Shown here in pieces: positions 1 through 12,200 of a stretch of DNA of 64,000 nucleotides (positions within the stretch are counted from its first letter, which is position 1; the number at the start of each line of letters is the position of its first letter). The position numbers and the translations under genes are program-made. The stretch comes from Mesaphorura yosii (Eukaryota; Arthropoda; Collembola; Poduromorpha; Tullbergiidae): assembly GCA_009869945.1 (NCBI GenBank), contig WIXG01000210.1:1-64000 (forward strand), read 5' to 3'. The notes beneath the pieces are model-generated. The model was not told the DNA's origin, made no database searches, and saw only the letters and a list, made by a program, of their open reading frames with translations.

Positions 1-553
1 TGGAGAAATTCTACTCGTGAGTATTACTCACGAGATCCGTTATTGTTAATACGAAAATTGTGAAAGTAAGTAAGATCACGTGATCAGATCACGAAAATTT
101 CTGTTTGTTAATACCAGCCTTAATTTCTTTAATTTCTTTGCCTTTGAGTAATTGAAGTCTTTCCAAAGTTCATATTAAAAATTGTAGATTCAAGTATTTC
201 TTTGAAACGAGGCCACCGGATGATGAAATGGCTCTGGAGTATTAGGGCAAAATCTTTTGCTAAAAATGACGTATGCATTAATAAATACTCGACAAAGATT
301 TCAAATTTCGATTTATTTGCTTAAAGTTAATACTTCCAAAGACTGACTCAAATATTCACTATTGTTTTAAATGTAAGGGCAAGCTAGAATCGTTCACAAG
401 AAATGACTATTTTTAAGTGTAGAAAATTTGGACCATTTTGATGTAAAACTTGGTTAGAAATATAAAATGTGATTCAAAGTAATTAAAATATTTTCGGTTT
501 TTAGCATTTTTAAGAACTGAAGAAAAACTAGTGATTGAAATTCCGGATACAGA
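1..553. other. AT-rich 3' flank of the ATOX1 gene, no gene seen
   Basis: No supportable coding exon. It contains a perfect 10-bp inverted repeat around a 1-nt centre at 14-34 and a 12-bp palindrome with a CACGTG E-box core at 74-85. A possible minus-strand polyadenylation hexamer for ATOX1 lies at 312-317. The rest is AT-rich single-copy-looking sequence. Confidence 0.5.
312..317 (-). terminator. Possible polyadenylation signal of ATOX1
   Basis: AATAAA on the minus strand, about 240 nt downstream of the ATOX1 stop codon. It is the nearest canonical hexamer I noticed; use is inferred from position only. Confidence 0.3.
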
Positions 554-941
554 TTATCGAGCTGCGACGAAAGTGACTTCCTTGCCACACTTTTCCAGGA
601 TTTTAGTGATTTCATCTTGTTCCAAAGTTGATTCAATGGTAACTTTCTTTCCTGGGAGATCAATGTCGAACTTTTCAACCCCCTTACCTTAAAGAACAAA
701 AAAATTCGCCAATAAATTTGATTAAAAATTTGGAGACTATGCATCAAGCAATCGGGGTAACTAATATCTAGTCAGTACCTTGATAGCGGTCTAGAATGCG
801 CTTAACAGCACCAGAACATCCTTCACAAGTCATTGCGACTTGAAATTCGTAAACCTAAGAAGAATGAAATATGATTGAGCGACATTTCGAATTGGTTTTG
901 CTTGCTTATTAAAAGAAGAAAATATTAAATACCTTAGACAT
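554..941 (-). CDS. ATOX1: ATOX1-type cytosolic copper chaperone (72 aa, 3 exons)
   Basis: Small copper chaperone that carries Cu(I) to the P-type copper ATPases of the secretory pathway. Coding exons on the minus strand are 933-941, 779-854 and 554-687, joined by GT-AG introns into one open frame of 72 codons plus stop. The first exon codes only M-S-K. The heavy-metal-associated motif M-T-C-E-G-C-S-G-A-V sits at residues 11-20, with both metal-binding cysteines. The middle part, F-D-I-D-L-P-G-K-K-V, and the lysine-rich end K-C-G-K-E-V match the family. Length equals the usual 68-73 aa. The gene is divergent from the TDRD12-like gene. Family assignment is secure; a UTR exon further 5' is not resolved. 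Confidence 0.93.
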
Positions 942-3036
942 GATTTGATTGCCAATTAGTACGTCAGGCGAGAAATCCTTTACGCTTTACCAAGCCACTA
1001 CCAAGGTAGACTCACAATGAATTCTGAAATTAAATGAACCAAACCAAAAGTGTGAATTAGAACTGCAAAGTCACATGAATAACTTATATTTCATCACTGC
1101 TGCTGCTTATCAGTAATTAGATGGCGTACAGTAGATAATGATGAACCTGACTTGGATTAAGCAGACAACTGACACTACTGAGTCACTCGGCTTGACTCAA
1201 GACTCTTCAACTGATGCTGACACAAAGCACACTCCATCTGGCTGAAGTAATACAATTAAATTAAATCAGCGGATTCTGCAGCTGTGCCCATTTGACATTC
1301 CTCTAACAAATATGACTCCAATGAAAATAACGTAGATTTTTAATTTAACTATGAGCTCATTCGCTCGGCAAAAATAAACATGCTCAAAGCAAAATTGTGA
1401 CTCTAAATGGCCTGTTTGCGGCTAGGTGGGTCAATTAATTACACTGAATCAAGTAGGAATAAGGAATTCATTTACAAGGGAATCAAAGACATGATCTGAT
1501 TGACTGGCTTGACTGGAAAACCAAGGTCTCTAATCTTTCAGCATTCATTTTTCTTAGTTCAACTAATTAACAGCAGTTATTGACGAATTAATCACTACTT
1601 AATAGTTCCTCACCTTCAGCTTGCCGGCACAGCAGAGAGACTCCTTTTCTTGTTTCTGTCAACTTAATTGAACGGGCCTACCTCAAGAAAATGTGGACTT
1701 TGTCAGCGTCGGAATTCGGATGATAGAGAAGCTGCAAAGACAGCAGTAAGAAATCCAATTCGAGATCGTCGAGTTAATCAATTTTTGTAGGCTCACTTGC
1801 TCCAACCAGCAGCACAGCTGTTGAGTTACTGGATTCGCTTGTCTGAATGAGCCGCTGCTTTTCTACCACAAGAATTCCAATTCTACATGAATTCAACTTC
1901 TGCTCCAATTCCCTTCAATCAAGTGGATGACACGACGTGCTGCATGTACCAATTATACGCATTCATGAGTTCGCGAGAATTTTTGCGGTTAATTAAAGAA
2001 TGACAGCCTTTGCTGTGCATCTGTCATGAATATGGAGAGGCATCAGAATCTGGTCAGAGCGCACAAACGCGCAAATGCGTCAAGTGCGAATTCCTATTGA
2101 CTGGAATACCGCAGTAGAATTTTAGCTGACATGTTGCATGCATTTTGATTTATCTCTTTGTTCAATCGTAAATTTGCATTTTCTGATTTGGCAGTGAAAG
2201 AGCGTGGAAAGAAGGGACAAGAAAAGGAGTTAATGTAGTCATGTAAGACAGAGTACAAGTACAAGTATAAACACGAGCTATAACATACTTACTTCTGGCC
2301 CTATTGGCCTGTGCTGGATAGGGCTAGCAGGGCCATTGCCACGAGAAACCAAGGGGCCAGAGGGTTTTTCCATGCACCATCTCTATATGCGACAACACAA
2401 GGAAAGCGTGTAGCATGAAAGGGTCTCGAAGGTCTAGCCAAGATAAGCGATGCAGAGCATTGCAGACGAGAACGCATAAAGAAAGAAAGGGGTACTCGAA
2501 ATCTCTATTCTAGAATGAGACAGTGCAGTGGTGGGGGAGAGAACCTTGCGGAACCAATCCCCGTCGAGTATCGTCATTTGCTGCTGTGAAAAGCGAAGCG
2601 GTACGACGGAGAACTTGAATAGCATGCGGTTGCTTTTTGTTAGTCTGAATAGCCACTTCCGAATAAGAAGTGGAAGAGTGAAGGTCTCATAGCTTTTTCT
2701 CTCTATATAACGAAATGTGCATGTGTGCTCGAGTACGGTGTTTTCATGAGCTTTACAATTTTAACGTTAACGTTTTAACTACGAAAAGTTTGCTAGAGCC
2801 AGGAACTGCTGCTTTTAGTGCTTTGAGATTTTAATATACGTACGATTCGAAACGATCAGGAATTCCTCGAGAAGCTGTGAAGATTGAAGTTTTATCTGTG
2901 AAATTGAGCGATTCCTTACGTTCTAATAAGATATCAGCAACCTTGCTATTAGCTGGTAACTCGAGTGCTCACTAATCTGACGAGACTTTGGACAATTTGT
3001 CGTAGCTGTTGTTAGTGCTGTGAGCTGTGATTAGAA
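942..3036. other. Divergent intergenic region between ATOX1 and the TDRD12-like gene
   Basis: No coding exon is supportable. The stretch should hold both promoters and 5' UTRs. A TATATAA string lies at 2704-2710, about 330 nt before the TDRD12 start codon on the plus strand, but nothing else supports it as a core promoter. Short open frames here lack splice context and recognisable motifs. Confidence 0.4.
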
Positions 3037-6000
3037 ATGGGGAAAAGAAAAAAGACAAAATGGCAGGAGAAGGAGTGGGAAGTATCCGACGCTATGGTTG
3101 CTGCTAAGCCCCTCACGGTAAGGCAACAAGCCATTTTCCCAACTTCTCATTGCACTCCGCTTTTGAGCATGACTTATAAATACTAAATTATCGGGGTAAC
3201 GAGTGAATATTTCATTTGTACAGACTACCAGTCAAGCTCAAGGTGAAGGTGACGGACCCCCTATTCAGAATATCAAGTTTTATAACTTGGATCCATCAGT
3301 CATTGTAGCAGGCGGAGGCCTTGATGAAGCAATTTCATATGTTGGAGAAACGCCTGGTATTTTAGAAAGTAGAATCGAGGGCCTTTCAATTGTACCAGCC
3401 ACAGATCTCGTGTATATCGACAATCAAGACAAGCCTTCGGTAGAAAAACCGGAGGCACATTTAAGTAAACAAACACCGTCGAATACAAGCATCATTTGTG
3501 GAAGGAAGATGCATGTTCCAGTGATTTCGGCCAGTCTTGCCTGTGAACCATCTCCGGGCTTGGAGGACTCAGGAGTCACTCCTCAAATCGCTCTTGAAAA
3601 ACAAAATCCACCTACCAATTCCAAGATTAACATCCGTACAGCCGCCACCGACTGTGTGCTACCTGCTAAGCCATGCTTAGCCATCTTGCGTGGACGGGAT
3701 ATTTCATCGCCATATATCGACATTAACTCCTTCCCAATACTGTGGTTGGTGGAGAAAGTAAGTCAAGGTATGCACTTTCCTCTTCTGCTTTAAGAACTAA
3801 CATTGAATTTACAATTGACAGGGCTTAAAGAATTTAAGAATAACTGACATTAATTCACTACAGCGGTGTGCATGGCCGCATATATTTCGAGGAAGAAATT
3901 GTTTGATAGTTGGAGGCGCCTCAGATAAACAAGGCAAAACATTGGCCTATCTCGTCCCTCTGTGCGCCAATCTTATGAATAATACCACGCTAAAGGTAAT
4001 AGACAGCTCGGCATTAATGTAATTTAATAATTCTGCAACTCTAGCCCTTTTTATGAACAGAGTGAGGGTCGAGGGCCCGTTGCAATAATATTATGCGGAT
4101 CCGCAAACTCCGCAAAGAAGATTGAAGTCCAACTGAATATTCTTGCTGGGAACTCTATGACAGTATATCGTGGAGCGAGATCTGATCCCAATCTAGTAGC
4201 AAAAGTGAAAGCGAACCCAGATGTTTTAATTTGCCAACCGCATCTAATCCCTTTCTTGTCGAAATACTTCTCAGAAATTTTTGGGTATAAAAGGCAAGTT
4301 TTTGAATCCCATGAATACATCAAATAGATGCTTGCAAAATTGGAATTAATGCCAAATGACCACAAGCAAATCCCAAACTAACTTGTATTTTTACATGTGC
4401 CCTTCAGACTTCAACACTTTATCATGGACGATACTCACATTTTGGAGAAAGAATTTTCAGATGAACTACGGATAACCCTTGACGAAATCGAACATGAGAT
4501 TCAACAGACTGTTGTCCGCCAATGGCCCGTACAATTTATATTGTGTGGAAAAGAATGGAATTCATTGATGAGTGGTTCCTTTGTGGAAGATACTCCGTTT
4601 TTGGATCCTGTTTTAGTCATTGGCTCTTTTACACAAAGCTTGAAGTATGGAGGTGTACGTCTGCTCGTTAAATTTGTTCATGAGGCAGGAAGGATTGAGG
4701 CGGTTATAAGTAATGTCATAACCTATTTGTTAGTTATATGTTCCTTGTGATTGTCAATTAATTAAATCAATTGTATTTACTTCTCTAGGTACCGTTGACG
4801 CATGCGCAGAAAAGTTTAGAGACGTGGTAGTTGTTTGTCGATCCAGAGACGCTGCTCGTAAACTGGCACTTTATTCTGAAGTAGTTAATGGAATTACTGT
4901 AGGGTGTGTAAGAACGGCAAAAGGCACCACGGTTATGGACGAGCTCAGATGTAGGCTAGTAATTACCACACTATGTCAGTACTAGTTTGAGACTAATAAT
5001 ATGGTAATTTCAGTAATGAGGACAATATGGAAGAACAGAACCATGTCGGCACCTATCGCACTCTTCGTGTGCGACGACGATCTTTCAGAGTTGGGCTTAA
5101 CTGATGTCACAACGTTAATTCACTTTGACATGCCAGCTAGAAAATTGGATGCCTTTGGAGAGCGACATATGTGTATGTGGCAATACTTTCCCAACTATCC
5201 ACTAAAAGAGTCGGGAATAGTGAGTATTTGTCTTTATAGTTTAAAGTTTATTGAAAAAAGTGAATCAATAAGTTGCCTTTGCCTTCGTAGGATCTCCGAA
5301 GCTATGTATTCCTGAGTCCAGAAGAGCCAGAGGTTGATAAGATTCTTACTCAGCTTGAGTTGCTTCAAGCCAATATACCCCCGCAGGTGTCTGGTGCTTT
5401 ACGGAAGGTAGGCAAAGAAACATAAATTAACTACTATTCTCATTCGTAGGTTTGAGTTTTGATAACTATCATCGTATATATTGTATTTGGACAGATAAGA
5501 GAAAGAATATTGAGTACGGCAAGCGTGTGCCAGGGCTTTAAGTTGTATGGGCGCTGTACAGCTGAAGATAAAGAGGCATGTGCTCGAATTTATCTTCATA
5601 GTTTTTCAAGAAAGTCTATATTGGCGGAATGCGCTATACCAAGGACGAAAAGGGGAAACGTACGTGTTAATATTCATATGAGGCTTCACTCTTAGCGAGA
5701 CAACCTACAATCATTTGGTTGTTCGGACTTCTTTTACTCCAGGTTAAGATGCAAATTAAAGGCTGTTTTGATGTGAATCAATATCTGGCAAGACTCCTAG
5801 AGTTTCAAGAAATACAAAATGGGGTACATGTACGAACTACTAACTATGAAGATGAAACGAAAAATAGGCACAAGTTGTTGCACAAGATCTACAGTGATGA
5901 GACAAAGAGGTGAGTTTTCGAGATGCTAATTTTGAGATGTACCTGTGTATAACATACAACTGAATGGTGTAGAAAAGTCGTTGCTGATCCCCAAATTGGC

Positions 6001-8562
6001 GATGTTTATTGCATAAGAATGATGTACCAAGGGAGTGCTCTTTACACACGGGCCGTCTTCGACCAAACTGTACATTACTATGACGAAGAGAACGGTGAAA
6101 GCAAGAAGTATCGTGTATTCTGCATCGATGTTGGTATCTACCAACAACTCGATCCTTCAGACGTTTTCGTCCTCGCCGATGACGGTGTAGCTTGGTGCCC
6201 GTTAGTGGTGAATGTGATAATGGCTAATATTCAACCACCAGACGGTGGCACGGAATTCCCACAAACAATGAGAGGTTTGAGTGGTAAAGCCAAAGATATA
6301 GTAAAAGATAAAGTGGTAGTTGCCCCTGTAAGTCTATCTGACAATACAACAGTCAAAATAATTTGAGTATGCTTGCTTAGGAATAATTGGACAACTATTT
6401 CATAATGTCAGGTTCACTTCGCTGTGGAAAACACTATTTGGGTGAAAAATATGTATGAATATGAGACAAAGGGGAGTCAGAAGAAATCTTCTATCAAACT
6501 AGATGCTCGTCGTGAGTTCATAAATACTTACCAAGTGGCAGTAGAAAATCCATCGCATTTAAGTACGCTATACGCCCATATAGAAGGGCAAGGTTCCAAT
6601 TGCGAACTACTGAAGACGACCGGTACCTTTAGCACAGGTATTTATTCAACTTAACATCTAAGGGCACTCAAGTATATGCTGCGCTTAATTAATCTCTGAT
6701 TATTTTTGTGAACAGAATTCCACGCCTTTCAAGGCTCATATCGTACTGCATTTTTGGATCTGTCCGGATTGGACAAGCCGAAAACAATCAAAGTACTCCC
6801 CACCTACGTGGTCTCCCCGGATAGAATATATGTCATAAAAGAGAGCCACTGTGACTTGATGTACAAACTTCAAGATGAACTGCATGCTGAGATCGAGTTG
6901 TTAATCAAATGCAAATACCACGATTATAAAGATAGATTCTTAGGGTTCTACCAAGTTACTATGTGTGTGGCCGCAATTGATCCCACTGGAAAGTAAGTCC
7001 TGACTCATACTTCGGTAGATCTGCGAAGTTTGAGGGTAAAGGGTGTATTTACTTCGTCCAGGTGGGCCAGAGCTATCATCACGAGAGTTCTCATCTCTAA
7101 TGTGGCAAAAGTCGATGTTTACTTTGTGGACGTTGGTGACGTGGGGGTTGGTCTAATGACGGACAAAATCTTCCCGATCCCAACGAAATACGTGACTCGA
7201 ATGCCGTTTCAATCAACGTATTTGCGCCTCTCTCACATTCAACCGGTGTCAACCGAACGGGAGGAGAATCCAGCTGCTGGAAATTCGTTTCGATGGCCAA
7301 AGAGCGCGAAACAATTCCTCTGTGATTATCTGCTTTCGGATACGAAGCCACTAAGAACAGAAGTTGTAGTAAGCTTGTCGTTTCTTATTTTAATGTCATA
7401 ATTTCATTTGTTCTACTGTTGAGTTGTCTGGCATTTCTCATACAAGCGTTCTTTGCCACAGAAGAGTCTTCAGTGAGAATTACGGGGATTGTAAGCATCA
7501 ATCGATAAGATATTAATGTTAAACTCTACTTTTTAGGTAACACACGAGAGGGCTAGAGACCTCTCCCTTGCTCCTTTGGGCTTCAACGGATATGATGCTT
7601 TCTTAATTGCTTTTGACACGTCATTGGACGAGCTGGGGGAAGAATTAGTGAAACGAAAGTTGGCTGAATTTGCTCAAGGTGGTCGAAAAAAGTTGGCAAA
7701 GTTTAAATCTGGAATGTTGAAGAAGTACGAAGCCGACATCGACAAGAAAACAAGATACCTAAACTTGTCGCAAGACGACAGCGGCAAGGCAACCGAATTA
7801 GAAGACTCAGAGGATACGTATGAAGTCAACTTTGGGTCGAAGCCTGAGTTCCTTCAACAACTTTTAGACGATATGGGTGTACCAACAAGAGTTGTGGACG
7901 AGGTGCCGAGTCAGCCCAAAGCACACACTTCTCGACAGACTAAGGATCATGGTAATATTATTTTTAATTAACGCCTGCTGGCCCTCTAAACCCTTGCATT
8001 GCACACTTTTTATTCAGGTGCAGCATGTGCTGGTGCTAAGAAGGAGTCACCTAAGGCAAGTGGAAGTGGTCAATTGGCGAAGCCAACAAATAAGCACTCT
8101 GGAGTGATTTGGAGTCAGACGAAGCGAGACATTACGCTGCGAGTTTATGTCACCGATCTGAAAACGTACAACTTGAGGCTGGAAGAAGATGGACGTACAA
8201 TCACTCTTGAGACAATCGAGCCAGCTGGTTACGCGTTCTGCTTTCCATTGTTCAGGAAACTCTCGAAAATCATGAGCGAGATTCTTACTGGACAGTATTT
8301 GATTATTAAATTGGAAAAACTTACTCCGTCAAGATGGGAGCGTATTCTGTGGCAAGACGTACAGCCGCCGAAATGGTTAAAGCCGGATATGGACAATTTA
8401 AAAACTGAATCCGACTGTGAACATACTTCAGACGAAGATCATCGTGAAGAGAAGAAACCAGTGACTCAACAAAAGCCGAGTTTGCCTCCCCCTCCTGAAG
8501 AGTTCGATGATACAGACTCGAGTTCTATTGATGATGAGGAAATGGAAAGACTGTTTGGCTAA
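3037..8562 (+). CDS. TDRD12: TDRD12-like protein: degenerate DEAD-box helicase, Tudor and CS domains (1429 aa, 17 exons)
   Basis: Relative of vertebrate TDRD12 and insect Yb/BoYb/SoYb, which act in perinuclear granules during piRNA production. Coding exons: 3037-3117, 3224-3757, 3822-3995, 4061-4293, 4408-4709, 4789-4950, 5014-5219, 5291-5407, 5495-5659, 5743-5909, 5973-6327, 6412-6637, 6716-6992, 7062-7368, 7467-7490, 7537-7951, 8018-8562. Residues about 206-590 form the helicase core: Walker A is G-G-A-S-D-K-Q-G-K-T (about 236-245), DEAD is replaced by D-D-T-H (348-351), and no HRxGR motif VI is visible. A Cys-rich finger-like motif (C-x8-C-x7-C) follows. Tudor-like regions lie near 715-790 and 970-1080. 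A CS domain starts at W-S-Q-T (about 1280) and the C-terminus is acidic. The intron at 4294-4407 is GC-AG. The 24-nt exon at 7467-7490 is the least certain junction. Confidence 0.88.
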
Positions 8563-9297
8563 GATGCAAGCTTTAAAGACTGATGATATATTTTCATACG
8601 TTAGACTAACTAATTAAGACTTTACGGTTCATACATATTTTATTATTTTACATTTAATCCTTGGCATTAGTGTTCGAAGTTCTGCTTTTCTCCTCTTTAA
8701 AGATTGGGGATTCCTAAACAAATGATGTTCTTGTTTCGTTTTATGGCGTGAATTCTTGAATTGAATTTTATATTCTTTTAAGTACCCTGAGCTTATTTGC
8801 AGCTCTGGAATTTTGTACTAGGATATGTTTTAGGAATATGTTCTTGAATTAATTCTGCCTTCTTGCTTTGCATTTTGTATTGAAAAAATCAATATCTCGT
8901 GTGAGTATTTCCATCTACACGCACCATGGCTTTATTCCATCTTTACATGTGCAATTATTATATAAAACAACTATTCCGTTTAGCATAGGGCAGATTGCAT
9001 AGGTTAAAAGGATGGTTCATCAATTCACTTGACGAAGTTTAATTATCACTAGTTTGCTTAACTCTAGTCAGCGGCCTTATCATCCTAATACGTATAAAAA
9101 TGAACTAAACTCAAATGTGTGCAACTCTCAACTTAATAGAGCACGAGGGATATTTGTACACAAAGTCTTGCTGGCTTAGGAAAAGTAATGTAGAAAACAT
9201 GGCAGAATGTGATAAGCACAGATTCTCACAAATAAATTCAGATGCATTATGCTACTATTAACAGTCACAATCGTGCATAATATAACTCGACTCGAAC
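8563..9297. other. Convergent 3' UTR region between TDRD12 and Pvr
   Basis: Both genes end here from opposite sides, so this stretch should hold both 3' UTRs. A minus-strand AATAAA at 8931-8936 is a candidate for Pvr, about 360 nt past its stop. I see no canonical plus-strand hexamer close behind the TDRD12 stop. No coding potential. Confidence 0.4.
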
Positions 9298-12200
9298 TTA
9301 GACCTCCATACTACGACTTAATATTGGGATAGGAACGTGATTTTGCGGACTCAATATGTTGTTATTTTGTGACTTATTCAAGTTTACAGGAAAAGGTGAA
9401 AAGTGGTTGATATTTGAGTGGTTGTTTTGTTTCGTGCCTGTGTTATTGGCCTCCTCGAAGCAATTCAACGGCGGTGTGGACCCTTTGATGCCCTCAAAGT
9501 TGGAATCGATGGAGGACACGCCACTGTCATTCTTCTGTCTCTTCCTGTAGCTCCGTATGGAGTCTCTGTTCTCGTCGTGGTGGAGGTCGGATATGTTGTT
9601 GGACGCTTCTTCGATAATATCTTCTATTTCTCGCCCGGCACTTGCAGGAGACGAGAATATGTTATTTGGTAAATAGTTCACATTCGACACGCCCTTCACT
9701 TCCTTCGGACGTGGCGGTGGCATTGAGATATCTCTGTCATGGAGAATCTTCTGAGGCTCAGACGTTGGTAGATTTTCTTCATCTTCGTCGCCAAACTCGA
9801 ACCTGGTAGGGCTGGTTTTATTTGGACGGGGACTGAAAATGTTGGTGGGTCCAGGGGAGTCGGAATCTTTGTTCATGTAGTAATATCCTGCATTATTTGC
9901 CAGTCTCTGAAGGGCGGAAGGCGCTGCATTGCCGTCTGAATCCATTCGATCCAGATTCTGATAATTAGAACCACTTGATGGTTGTCCATACTCTGGATGC
10001 GGTACTCCTAAAGTGTTCGGAGAGACTAATCCACTGGTGCTCGGCCCGGGGAGTTCACTTCCAACTGGAGGAACATTCGCATAGGAGCGGTCTGGTGTTC
10101 CTCTCTTGCTGGTGCAATTGTAGTCTGTCCCGCTCATCTTGGCGAGGTAGTCTTCACGACCCTCCATGCGCCGACGCTCGTTCATGGAAGTGTAAGGCGC
10201 GTTCAGATCAATGTAGTGTTGGCGAACTCCGTCTTCTATTAGGTTTCCCAGCAGTTCGGCCAGGCAGGAGAATGTTGGCCGCGCAGACGGTTCTTTATCC
10301 CAACAATTAGTCATAAGATCGTAGATCGAGGACGGGGCGTGCATTGGCTTCTCCATGCGGTAGCCGTTGTTCAGCAACTTGTAGAAACGTTCGTCCACTT
10401 CCATGCCAGGATAGGGAGTCTTGCCAAGTGTGAACAACTCCCACATCACGACACCAAAACTCCACACGTCTGACTGCGTTGAGAACACTTGAAAGTAAAT
10501 GGCTTCGAGAGCCATCCATTTGACAGGCAATGGAACTCCCTGAAATTGTTAAACAAAATGGTTTTATGACTGCAAAAGATTCTGCAAAGCGCCTTATTTC
10601 GTCAAAGTTAAAAGGTCTTACCTCACTCTTCTTTTTGTACTTTTCCTGGTACATTTCTCTAGATAATCCGAAATCACATATTTTGACAATATTTCCTTCG
10701 GCGAGCAAGACATTTCTTGCGGCCAAGTCCCCGTGCAAAATCTGAGCACAAAGTAACGAGTTAAAAAGCTGATCTCGCGAATTGCAGCCAACCCACTCCA
10801 ACGTCAATAAAAGCTTACCTTCCGTGTGGCCAGATATTCCATCCCACGTGCAATTTGGAAGGACCAACAAAGCAAGTCCGATGTCGTGATGGGCTTCGCG
10901 TCTCCGTAATTATAGACTCCATGATAATTGCCATTCCAGCTGGAGTTTGACGAAGACCGTCTCTGCCCATCTGACATTGGGGAATTTGAGACGAAACTTG
11001 ACCCGGTGCATGTGCTATGGATTTGCGCACTGTGGGCGTAGTCTTCACGTCGACGGACCCCTCCGCCACTGTGGAACCTGCGGAAATCCTCGGGGTTCTG
11101 CTGTTCTATGTTCAGCTGGTCCATGGTGTGATAGCCGTTGACGCTGCTTCGGGCGGTCTGCCCGGTTCCGCTGTCAGTGAATGTCAAGGCAGCATAGTTA
11201 AGCCTTTGAGGTGGTCAGTTAAGTTTGAGCGAATGTTATTGCCAAACCACCCGAGCAGAACGCCAACCAGTCACCGTTGCAAAGTGGAATCAGTAGCAAG
11301 TGTAAGTGGTCGAAGAGTTATGTTAGAGATTAATCAATCCACGACCCAAGCCAATCACCAATCAATCCAGCAAGCATATTATAAAAGAAAAACAAGCAAA
11401 TTTTCTAAGTTAGCTCTAGCATTCAAATGCTGATCCCTTCACCCCGTCGTAATGACTCATACAAGTTAATTAGCGAAGTTGAAAAGCAAATTATTTCAGT
11501 GGCTTGAATCTAATAAATTTTCATACGCAATTTACGGAATACAAACCTGGGAGGTGGCGTCATGCAGTGTGCATCCGGAGAGTACGTAATTGTCGGATCA
11601 ACCACATCTCTAACTCGATCCAACTGGTCAATAAAGTCTCTGCAGTGTCGGTGCATGTAACTCAGCAAGCTTCCGTATTTGCAGAACTCAACAATGACAA
11701 GGAGTTCACCTGCAAATCGATTAGAAAAAAATGCGATTATCGCCGCCTCGCGAAATCGGCCTTGCCTACATTGCACATTGCGTCTTACGTTTTTTGACCA
11801 ATTGCTTTGTGCATGCTCCAAGCAAATTCACCACGTTCACATGTTGCTCAAGATGGATCATAATTTTCAGCTCAGACATTAGAGCTTTGAAGTGGCTTTC
11901 GTCAGCGTTTGGTTTCACCATTTTGACGGCGACTGTTGTCGATGCCTCGCCCTCTTTGATACCCTTGGCTTCGCCTTTCAGTACCAGCCCGAATGCCCCT
12001 GAGCCCAGTCTTATACCCAAGGTGAGGCGTTCTCGGGGGAATTCATACTTCTTGTCATAAGGCAACAGGTTCACTTGGGCGTCTACTCCTTCTTCTGGAT
12101 TAATCTTCTCAACGTCGCCATTCTCAAATTCGTCCAGTTGCAACTTCTTCAGCCACATTTTCATTTTCTGATGTGCAAACGTGAATAATGTTTTAAAAAA

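Noticed and set aside
9975-10310. Plus-strand frame opposite the Pvr C-terminal exon
   Set aside because: Shadow frame created by the codon composition of the Pvr kinase and tail exon.
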